This document shows positions 11,101-20,400 of a stretch of 27,500 bases of DNA, piece after piece. The stretch comes from Halisarca cf. caerulea (Eukaryota; Porifera; Demospongiae; Chondrillida; Halisarcidae), in the NCBI GenBank assembly GCA_963170055.1, contig CAUJGJ010000185.1, forward strand, positions 228,575-256,074, in the 5' to 3' direction. The translations under genes and the position numbers were made by a program. The notes beneath the pieces were generated by a model. It had not been told where the DNA came from. It did no database searches and saw only the letters and a program-made list of their open reading frames with translations. The first letter of the stretch is position 1; each line of letters opens with the position of its first letter.

Positions 11101-12502
11101 CAATGTTCCATTCCGAGTTGGTAAGCCATACAAGTTCAAGATCCACTGTGATGAACTCGGTGAGGGTGCGTTTGATGTTCAAGTGGCACCAGCCACTGAT
11201 GCCTCCATCACCATCCGAGATCTCGGTAACCACACCTACCACGTCACCCTAGTACCCAAAGAGCCTGGAGAGCACAAAGTGTCAGTTCTCCATAGCAACC
11301 AGCACATCCTGGGAAGTCCCTTCTCCTGCCAGTTCCAGCAGCTTGGTGATGCCTCCAAATGTCGTTTGTTGGAAGATGCTGAAGAGCAACAACACGAAGT
11401 GGGAGAGAAGGTGTCCTTCCTTGTGACCACAGAGGGAGCTGGTCCGGGCACACTCACAGCCAGTGTTGAGAATGTCCATAAGAAGACAACTGGACCAGCT
11501 GAAGTCAACCAGTTGGATGAGACCACCTATCGAGTGACCTTTGACCCTGGACAAGAAGAGGAGTATTTGCTGAGTATCAAGTATGATGACGCCCACATTG
11601 TTGGGTCTCCATTCAAGTTATCTTTCAGTACTCCACCCGACCCCACACATTGCCAAGCTGAGGGGGAGGGACTCATGTCCGCCCAGGAGAACAAGGAATC
11701 TAATTTTGTTGTCATCACAGACGGCACCAACTCTGACCTGCGAGTAGAAATTGAAGGTAGTTTTGAGAAGGTGGATCCCATTGTGACCCCAGGCGAGGAT
11801 GGCAAGTACAACGTTGCATACACACCAAAGTTTTCTGGGGATTACAAGATTGAAGTCTTCTGGAATGATGAGCCAATCTCAGGTTCTCCTTTCACTGTCA
11901 AGTCTTACCGTCCCGCTGACCCCACCAGCGTCACATTGGACAAGACAACAGTCAAGGATGGTGTCATCGGTAAGCCTTTCTCCTTCAGTGTCAACAGTGA
12001 ACCGGGCAACGATGGAGAGCTAACCATTGTGGCTCATGGCCCAAACAAGGTTGTTGAAGGCTCTGTTGTTGACAACAAAGATGGTACATTTGGGGCTACC
12101 TTTGACCCTCCCGAGCCCGGAAAATACCTGGTTCACATCCGCTACAACGGACTGCACATCGAGGGCAGCCCATTCAAGGTGAAGGTGTCTTCTCCTCCAA
12201 TGCCTGACAAAGTGAAGGCTTACGGACCAGGACTGGAGGACGGAGTTGTGGGAAGAGAGGGGAATTTTGTTGTGGAGACCAAAGAAGCTGGTGCCGGTAC
12301 TCTGGCTGTGCGAGTGCATGGACCAAAAGGAGCATTCAAGATAAACATGAAGAGAGACCCCACCTCAGAGAGGACCATCCTGGTTCGCTACGACCCAACA
12401 TCCGTGGGAGAGTACACGGTGGACATCACCTGGTCGGAGACCCACGTCCCTGGGTCACCCTTCAAAGTCCAAGTGCGTGAGGAGGACAGAGGGGAGCTCT
12501 AG
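3883..12502 (+). CDS. Filamin copy 1, three-CH-domain (jitterbug-like) type, 17 filamin repeats, 1988 aa
   Basis: Exons 3883-4061, 5369-5469, 6568-7368 and 7617-12502 join in phase to a 1988-residue protein. CH1 is split over exons 1-3 (about residues 8-120; QQNTFTNWCNSSLK, DLDDGVRLVVLLEQLS, IILGLVWHLILKYQI). CH2 (about 142-240; KKLLLNWLKAAMPE to MTYLSYF) and CH3 (about 246-348; NNLLEWVRSKIPEYN to MMGYIEWYRK) lie in exon 3. Seventeen immunoglobulin-like filamin repeats follow from about residue 361, most ending in a GSPF/GSPY motif. All are in one 4.9-kb exon. The last repeat has GPKGAFKINMKRDP and ends REEDRGEL. Filamins crosslink actin filaments through the CH domains, and the repeats form the rod and bind membrane partners. 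Vertebrate filamins have only two CH domains; three are known in Drosophila Jitterbug. Repeats 10, 11 and 15-17 are absent from copy 2. Confidence 0.93.
4381..4650. repeat. 33-bp minisatellite, 8 copies, filamin copy 1 intron 1
   Basis: Eight copies of a 33-bp unit contain GTGGTGTTGACATCC and GGGGAGCACAAC, with G-run length changes in units 2 and 6. The array lies within the 1.3-kb intron 4062-5368. The reading frames through it are repeat artefacts. Confidence 0.95.
5108..5186. repeat. GT microsatellite in filamin copy 1 intron 1
   Basis: A run of about 38 GT dinucleotides is interrupted by one GTAT. It lies about 180 bp upstream of the exon 2 acceptor (5367-5368). Confidence 0.97.
5456..5755 (+). 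repeat. 30-bp minisatellite spanning the exon 2 donor of filamin copy 1, 10 copies
   Basis: Ten tandem 30-bp units each contain CATGGTCAACATAG followed by GTGTGTGG. The first unit straddles the real exon 2/intron 2 boundary at 5469/5470: its first 14 bases are the end of exon 2, encoding M-V-N-I and the first base of the next codon. The other nine units repeat exon end plus donor inside the intron. TCAACATAGG recurs at 5461, 5491 and every 30 bases to 5731. Variation is limited to a few positions (GTGTGC or GTGTAC, GGTGT or GGCGT). Confidence 0.97.
5876..6052. repeat. 28-bp minisatellite, about 6 copies, filamin copy 1 intron 2
   Basis: Tandem units contain ACCCACCCATCTTCCAA and then TTACAAACCAC or GTACAAACCAC. 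The array lies in intron 2 (5470-6567), downstream of the donor-spanning array. Confidence 0.95.
6405..6556. repeat. CTCACC-rich low-complexity tract before the exon 3 acceptor
   Basis: A pyrimidine-rich series of CTCACC and CTCATC hexamers runs almost to the exon 3 acceptor (6566-6567, CTGCAG). It probably acts as an extended polypyrimidine tract. Confidence 0.85.
7458..7545 (+). pseudogene. Relic of the acidic linker exon (exon 4 of copy 2) inside intron 3 of filamin copy 1
   Basis: Intron 3 of copy 1 (7369-7616) starts like the copy 2 intron that precedes its exon 4, and both contain GATGTCTCTTGTGCAG, an intact acceptor (7456-7457 here). In copy 2 a 46-codon acidic exon follows. In copy 1 the following bases resemble an acidic coding stretch only in a shifted frame (GTAGAAGAGTTGGTAGAGGA), after in-frame TAG/TAA triplets. 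No clear donor follows. It is therefore probably a decayed or skipped exon. Confidence 0.4.
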
Positions 12503-12880
12503 ACTAGCGCACTGTACATGTCTATAGACTATTTTGATAGTGAATGTGATGTATTAAGGAAAGGTTAAAGACCTTATATGCTTGTATTGTGTAGTACATT
12601 TAAACACCAGAACTAGTGTAAAAGCTTTTTAATCAATTGTATCTCTCTAGAATTCTATTAGTTTTCTTAAGACCATTCAATATATTTTATTTTATATATC
12701 AACTGATATCGAGTTATGCTATAGAAAAAGCTGAGCTGCATGTGACTGTCATGTGATCATATTTACTGTATAGTCACGTGAGCCACATGCATAGATGTCT
12801 GTGCATACAGCAGCCAAGTATTGCCCACTTCAGCTTACCCAGCACGAGCTCAATGCAGCAAATCCTCTCTTACATGACCC
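12503..12880. other. 3' flank of filamin copy 1
   Basis: AT-rich sequence follows the TAG stop of copy 1, including TATTTTATTTTATATATC near 12681. I see no canonical AATAAA on the plus strand and no coding sequence. It probably holds the 3' UTR. Confidence 0.35.
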
Positions 12881-13174
12881 TCTGTAGGTCAGCCTCACTG
12901 TGGACACCACACGACCACGCCCACCTTCCTCTGTAGGTCAGCTTCACTGTGGACACCACACGACCACGCACTCCTTCCTCTGTAGGTCAGCCTCACCGTC
13001 GACACCACACGACCACGCACGCCTTCCTCTGTAGGTCAGCCTCACCGTCGACACCACACGACCACGCACGCCTTCCTCTGTAGGTCAGCCTCACTGTCAA
13101 TACCACACGACCACGCACTCCTTCCTCTGTAGGTCAGCCTCACCGTCGACACCACACAACCATGCACGCCTTCT
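12881..13174. repeat. 49-bp minisatellite, 6 copies, between the two filamins
   Basis: Six consecutive 49-bp units begin at 12881, 12930, 12979, 13028, 13077 and 13126. Each starts TCTGTAGGTCAGC and ends ACGACCACGC plus CTTCC. Units 3 and 4 are identical. Each unit contains CCTTCCTCTGTAG, which looks like a splice acceptor, but 49 is not a multiple of three and no frame stays open. Confidence 0.95.
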
Positions 13175-14478
13175 GCTTGGGCACCACAGAAGAATTAAAT
13201 TGTAAAGCATTATAATGAAATTGCAAGAGGGAGGTCTATTCCGTCCTCTCTAGTGAGACCACATGCATGAGACACACAAGGTTAATAGATTCACGACCTT
13301 ATTAAGTCATGAAAACTCCCAAGATACGAAAGTGTCATATATTGTAACAGCTAGTCCAGTGTGGCCAGCCCTGAATTTACCCCATTTATAAACTGTAATA
13401 AGATGATGTCGTGTAAAATGGAGGAAAGAGTTGGCTACGCTAGACTAAGCAAGAAGATCACAGTGGTTGGTGTGCAAGAACCTAGGCCTTGGATTGCTAG
13501 ATCAACCTAAAGTGGCGTACCCAGCCTTGGGCAGTATTGCGCCTGCAATTTGGCATCACACGAACGTCATGAACTGTACGTCTTGCTCACTTCTTCAGAT
13601 TCAGGACATGCACACAACTAAACTGATTGATATCTGCAATTCCATGTACAGTTTAGTTTTGTGCACCTGAAGAGGCCCAAGTGGCGGTCATTGCACAATT
13701 CAAGAGTTGCTTGATGACAAATTGTGATACACTTTATTCGTCTCACGATAAAATACCTCCATATTATGTTTGGAAAATCCTTTCTCAATCTGGACAGATA
13801 AAGCAGGTCAATCTTTTACATCAAAATTCTTCAATATACGTTTCGTCCACTTGGGCTTCTTCAGGTACAATAACTGAAAAGACTATAAACTGAGTAAAAT
13901 GTTTAAAAGAAAGAGCAACTTCAATTTACCAGATAGAGTCCTTTAGGGATGAGGCAGCTCTTATGACACCTGATCATTATAAGGTTATATGTTTGATTTT
14001 GATGTAAAAGATTGCTGTGCTTTATCTGTTCAGACTGAGAAAGAATTTTACAAACTTAATCGTCCAGCAAGTCAGATAATTTCTACAATAAAATACCTCC
14101 ATATTTGGTGTTCCAAAGTAGTGTATAAATCAATGTCAAATTGTTCGCTAAATGAAATCAATAATGCTGGAATTTGATTAAATGGCTGCTGTGGTATTAA
14201 CGATTAGATGTGCTTATAATAAAGATGACACCTTCATCACAAGCTGCATAAAAAACAACTGCTTTTTTGTGGTAATAAAAGCTACAGATACAATCTACAA
14301 TACAATGTCCTGGTGGTGAGAGAGAGCTACGGGAATTTAAAATGGGCTAAAGCTGTGATGTGCATGTGAAATTCTGAACTAATTTTAGGAGACAAGAACT
14401 AAACACAAGTAGTAAATGTACACATGTACTCACAAACAAGTGTTGCTATGAAAACAGCATGCATTGCCATGGAAATAA
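13175..14478. other. Spacer between convergent filamins, 3' flank of copy 2
   Basis: The sequence is AT-rich and non-coding. It holds decayed foldback-type repeats at about 13590-13880 and an 18-bp direct repeat (ATAAAATACCTCCATATT) at 13748-13765 and 14088-14105. The last few hundred bases before 14479 are probably the 3' UTR of copy 2. I recognise no gene here. Confidence 0.5.
13590..13880. repeat. Decayed foldback element related to the 23.9-24.2 kb palindrome
   Basis: An imperfect inverted repeat (ACACAACTAAACTG at about 13612 against CAGTTTAGTTTTGTGC at 13649-13664) is followed on the plus strand by CCTGAAGAGGCCCAAGTGG (about 13666-13684). The related sequence CGTTTCGTCCACTTGGGC occurs at 13839-13856 as the reverse complement of the same hairpin. 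The same hairpin and ACTAAA flanks occur in both arms of the 23.9-24.2 kb palindrome, so this looks like an older, rearranged copy of that family. Confidence 0.6.
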
Positions 14479-17400
14479 CTACTGCTCTAACATGAGAGTA
14501 CACGGGGAGCCAATGATATGAATGCCATCGTATTTCACATTTAGTGAATACTCCTCTTCTTGTCCAGGGTCAAAGGTCACTCGATAGGTGGTCTCATCCA
14601 ACTGGTTGACTTCAGCTGGTCCAGTTGTCTTCTTATGGACATTCTCAACACTGGCTGTGAGTGTGCCCGGACCAGCTCCCTCTGTGGTCACAAGGAAGGA
14701 CACCTTCTCTCCCACTTCATGTTGTTGCTCTTCAGCATCTTCCAACAAACGACATTTGGAGGCATCACCAAGCTGCTGGAACTGGCAGGAGAAGGGACTT
14801 CCCAGGATGTGCTGGTTGCTATGGAGAACTGACACTTTGTGCTCTCCGGGCTCCTTGGGTACTAGGGTGACGTGGTAGGTGTGGTTACCGAGATCTCGGA
14901 TAGTGATGGAGGCATCAGTGGCTGGTGCCACTTGAACATCAAACGCACCCTCACCGAGTTCATCACAGAAAACATCAAAATGATGCTTTTTACCAATAGC
15001 AAAACAGTACTTGGACAAATCCATGCCTGTTTTATACCACTTGCCATCATCTCCATTGACTAGCACTTCAAAGGGACTTCCCCTAATGTTGACCTCATCC
15101 CATGTCACATCCAGTTTGTACTTGCCCGGCTCCGAAGGGTTAAACCTGACAGAGTAGATGCCATCTTTGTTGTCTGTGATGATGACATCTGCCTTGGCGG
15201 GTCCTCTTGAGGTGACGTTGAGAGTACCAGGTCCAGCATTGAGAGTGGACACGCGGAAGTCCACCTGCTGGTTGTGCTCAAATGGAGTGGACATCACCTC
15301 TACGTCCTCCGGGAGAATGAAGCACTTGCTTGGGTCACTCTCGGCGGCCATATTGTCACTGACTCGTGGTGCATCAACATGGACAGTGAACGGAGATCCT
15401 GGGACAGGCTGGTCAGCCCACTTCATGTGGAGGAGATGGTTACCAACACTGGACGGGATGTAGGTACTCTCGTAGGTGTTGTCCTTGTTGTCTACTACGT
15501 CCAGTTGGGAGGGTTCGTCGTCCTTAGATGGACAGTTGGACTTCACTAGGAGTTCTCCTGTACCAGCTTTGCTGCAGTCCACGCGGAAAGGAACACTGTC
15601 TCCTACATAACACTTAGCATCCTCGAGACCACTCACTTTCACCTTATCAGGACGAGGAGGTTCCAGGACACGCACCTCAAAGGGACTTCCCCCAATAGGT
15701 TTTTTATGATGTAATATATGGATCTCGTAGATCCCAGCATCAGCCGGTTTGAAGGAGACATGAGTCTTCTCCGGCTCCGACTTGTTCTTCTCAACACTTA
15801 GCTTCATCTTCTTACCACTGGGTTGGTAGATGACATGACCAGAGAGGTCCTTCGGTCTGAGTCCTGGGAACTCGTAGTCCAGACCAATGGACTTGGCCCA
15901 CGGATAGACAGGGATGTCTCTGGGGGAGACATCAAACTCCACCGGGGACTCTGGGATGGCCTCCTTACCCCAGTAGATGTAGTGCTTGTGAACTCCTGCT
16001 TTGGTTGGGGTGTAAATGATCTTGAAGTCCTGGTCCTCTTTAGGGATCACCTGGAGGTTGGTGTTGGTCTTGGCACCGGATGGTCCCTCTGACTGGACGG
16101 ACAGTTCACCTGCTCCTGCTTTGGAGGCGTCCACGTTGTACATGATATCCTCGTGAGCTATCAACCGCATGTCGGGAGGGGGAGTGTTGTACACTCGGCA
16201 CTTGGTTGCGTCCGTTGGAGGAGGGAGGTAGCGTACCTTGAAGGGCGACCCTGGAACATGCTGACTGTTCATCAGCACGTCCACAGTGTAGAGGTCTGGG
16301 ACGCGAGGGTCAATGCTGGCCGTGTACGTACCATCGGGATTCTTCACCATGCTCACAGGAATGTCTCCAACTGTGTCACCACGGCAACTGGCTGTCACAC
16401 GACCCGGATCTTCGTCACCCTCTTTGTCTGTTGTGATTGACAGCTTCTCGCCGACATGAAATGATGGGATGGACTCGGGATATTCTGGTGTGGTGTACTC
16501 CTTGGATTCTCCGTCGTCATAGATACCAGCAAAAGTGGCGGGAATGTAAGAACTCTCCACATCCTCCAGCACTTCCTGTTGGCACAAGTCCTCTCCGAGA
16601 TCAACAGGTATTCTGAATGTGGATCCTGGTACATGCTCCCCACTCCACTTCACGTCCATGTGGTAGATGTCCGGCTGGTGGGCGTCAAACTCCACGCTGT
16701 ACTGACCTGGATCCTTCTCCACCACTTTACTGGGAACGGCTCCAAGACACTCACCCGATGTCTTCACATCCAGCACACCTTCACCTGCATCGGTGGTGTC
16801 AATGGAGGCGTGCACTGGACCGATACCGTTAGGAGATGGGTGTGGTCCGTCCACTCTCACTTCACTGGCCAGTGGAGGGTTGAGGTCAATGGTGTAGGGT
16901 GAACCAGGGACAGGATCACCGCTCCAGAGCATGGACAAGTAGTACACGTCCTTACCAGGTGGGTTGAAGGAGACTCTTTGCACTCCCTTGTTCTCGGGGG
17001 ACACATCCACTGGGACATTACCGTACTTCCTACTGCGACAGGTTGACGTCAGTTCACCATCACCGGCTTGCGATACATCACACACAGCATAGACTGGAGC
17101 TCTGTGCATCTGAGGACTGTGTGGACCATCCACCTTCACCTTGTTGGCATCCACTGGGATGGCTTCGTCCACTTGAGCTGTGAAGGGAGACCCTGGTATT
17201 TCTTCATCAGCAAACACAACGGAGATGGAGTGAGGACCGGCTTCTTGAGGGGTATAGCAATACTTGTACTTGTGTTCGTCCACTTCTTCTTCCGTACATC
17301 GTACTTCACGGTTTGGACCTGTTACCTTGACAACGGGCTTACCTGGACCAGCCTCATCCGTGTTAACAGTAAACTCCGCCTTCTCACCAGTTATGCCCCC

Positions 17401-20400
17401 GGACAGACCATCACCATTTACAACCACTTGGTTGGGGTGTGGGCGTGTGTCTACAATAAATGGAGAATCAGGGACATCAACACTGTTCCATAGGACTTTA
17501 ACCATATATAGATCAGGTGATGAGGTCGTCATGACAATGTTGTAAGTGTAACGAGACTTGGGCATGACCTTCACAGGTACTTGGCCAACACTGTCTCCCA
17601 TGGCAACAGCTGTCAATGCCCCAGGTCCGGATTTAGAAACATCCGCATGTATGTTGACTGCAGTTCCTTCAGTGGAGGGTGGGTGGCACACCACCCTCTC
17701 AGGATGCGGCTTGTCCACCACATTGAGCCTATGTCGTGCGTGGTGGACGGGCTCCTCACCATAGTACACCAGGATGTCATACGCATCCACTTCACGGCAG
17801 GAGACAGTGGCCTTGTACTCAGCACTGCCTAGGTAACTGATGTCGGCGTTGATCTCGGTACCAGATCGAGTCCCCTTGGCCTTCAAAGACACAGAGTCTG
17901 ATGTGTCACAAGTGACAAGGGTGTAGCTGTAGGGCTGGTTGACGATGAACACGCCCAATGGACCAGGAGTGGGCGGGGTCAACTTGATGTCCCGTATGTC
18001 AACAACAGTAAAGATAAGTGGTGAAGAGGGGATTTCCCTGCTACCATAGTAGAGCCGAAGTGTGAGCTGTCCTCGCTCGACTGGCGTGAACCTGATACTG
18101 TACACATTCCTCACCGACTCCAGCACAGGACAGAGCGAGGAAGACGACCCGTTCTCCATCGTTCCCCTCACCTCACTGTTCCCAGCACTCCTCGTATCCA
18201 TGGTTACAGAGTACAACCGTGTGGCATAAAGCTTTCCTTTAGGTATGTCTTTGAGGATAATTTGATCAGTGTAATCTGGAACCTCCACTTGGGCTGGGAA
18301 AGGAGACCCTGGTATTTCTTCATCAGCAAACACAATGGAGATGGAGTGAGGACCGGCTTCTTGAGGGGTATAGCAATACTTGTACTTGTGTTCGTCCACC
18401 TCTTCTTCCGTACATCGTACTCCACGGTTTGGACCTGTTACCTTGACAACGGGCTTACCCAGACCAGCCTCCTCTGTGTTAATAGTAAACTCCGCCTTCT
18501 CACCAGTTATGCCCCCGGACAGACCATCACCACTAGCAACCACTTTGGATGGGTCGTAAACAATGGCAGTGAAGGGTGACCCCCTGACCTGATGGTCTGA
18601 GTAGAGGACGACAATGTTGTGAGGTCCCACTTCAGTGGGTGTGTACTGCACATTGTACACGTTCTCTCCAGTCACTGTTGTGGGCACGTCAGCACCAGAA
18701 GGACTCTTGATGTCAACAGACAGACTACCTGGACCTGCTCGATGACAGTCAACGGTGAAGTCAGTGGGGGTGTTAGCCAAGACAGTACTGGTTCCTATGG
18801 CAACAGTAGGTGGTGTAGATTCCTCTACTTCTACTTCATCGGGTTCTGCAGCAAAAGAAACGTAAAAGACACTTCTGTACCCACACCCACTGGACACCCA
18901 CCCACTGAACCCACACCCACTGTACCCACACCCACTGGACACCCACTCACTGTACCCACACCCACTGTACCCACACCCACTGGACACCCACCCACTGTAC
19001 CCACACCCACTGGACACACACCCACTGAACCCACACCCACTGGACACACACCCATTGGACACATACCCACTGTACCCACACCCACTGTACCCACCCCCAC
19101 TGGACACCCACCCACTGGACACACAACCACTGCATACCCACCCACTGGACACACACCCACTGGACACACACACAGTCCCACCCCCTAAATACACCCATGC
19201 CACTGCCACCATAGATGTGCTGTCACTGCTGGGTACATGGCTATCATCACACCCACTATCACACCCATTGCTACACCCAATACCACACCCATTGCTACAC
19301 CCACTATCACACCCATTGCTACACCCACTACCACACCCATTGCTACACCCACTACCACACCCATTGCTACACCCACTACCACACCCATTGCTACACCCAA
19401 TACCACACCCATTGCTACACCCACTATCACACCCATTGCTACACCCACTATCACACCCATTGCCACCCACTACCACACCCATTGCCACTCACTACCACAC
19501 CCATTGCCACACCCACTATCACACCCACTACCACATCCATTGCTACACTGTTACTCACCATCAAGCTTCTCTCGGCTACCATCCATCCAGTCCCAGCCAA
19601 CCTCCAGGGAGTGTTGTTCAGGAAGGTCTGAGGGGTGGGGAGTGGAGGGGAGGGGAGGGGAGTGGATGGGAGGAGGGAGAGGAGGGGAGGGGAGAGGAGG
19701 GGAGTGGATGGGAGGAGGGAGAGGAGGGAGAGGAGGGGAGTGGAGGGGAGAGGAGGGGAGTGGATGGGAGAAGGGAGAGGAGGAGAGGGGAGAGGAGGGA
19801 GAGGAGGGAGAGGAGGGAGAGGTTAAGAGGAGAGGAGGGGAGGGAAAGGAGAGTTGAGGGGACAGGAGAGAAGGGATAAAGAAAATGGAATTATATATTT
19901 GACCACAATAGGAATAGTGATGAATACGTATTATTCTGGAGGTGGATCAATTGAGTGCAGGTGGGGAGAGTGGTCCACTGGAGGTGGGGTTGGGTCAACA
20001 TGGGGTGGGTCAACATGGGGTGGGTTGACATGGGGTGGGTTGACATGGGGTGGGTGGACGTGGGTGGGTGGATGTGGGGTGGATGGACGTGGGTGGGTGG
20101 TATGGGGAATATGATAATGTTAGGGGGAAGGTGAGGATGGCAGAGCTGGATGGATGTGAGGGGGAAGGTGGGGATTGTAGAGTTGGATGGATGTGAGGGG
20201 GAAGGTGGGGATGGCAGAGCTGGATGGATGTGAGGGGGAAGGTGGGGATGGCAGAGCTGGATGGATGTGAGGGGGAAGGTGGGGATGGCAGAGCTGGATG
20301 GATGTGTACCTTCTTCAGTAACAATGTCCTGAACAGAGTCAGCTGATTTCTTCACTTCCTCTGTGTCCTGTTCTGTTTCCTTCTCATGTCTGATCTCTTC

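Noticed and set aside
13467..14177. Short plus-strand frames between the filamins
   Set aside because: AT-rich, overlapping decayed foldback repeats, with no recognisable domain or codon pattern.
18846..19488. Treating the whole minus-strand open frame 14479-19488 as one exon
   Set aside because: The part left of 18846 is tandem repeat, a good acceptor (TTTTGCTGCAG) lies at the boundary, and joining exon 4 (20310) to 18845 keeps the phase.
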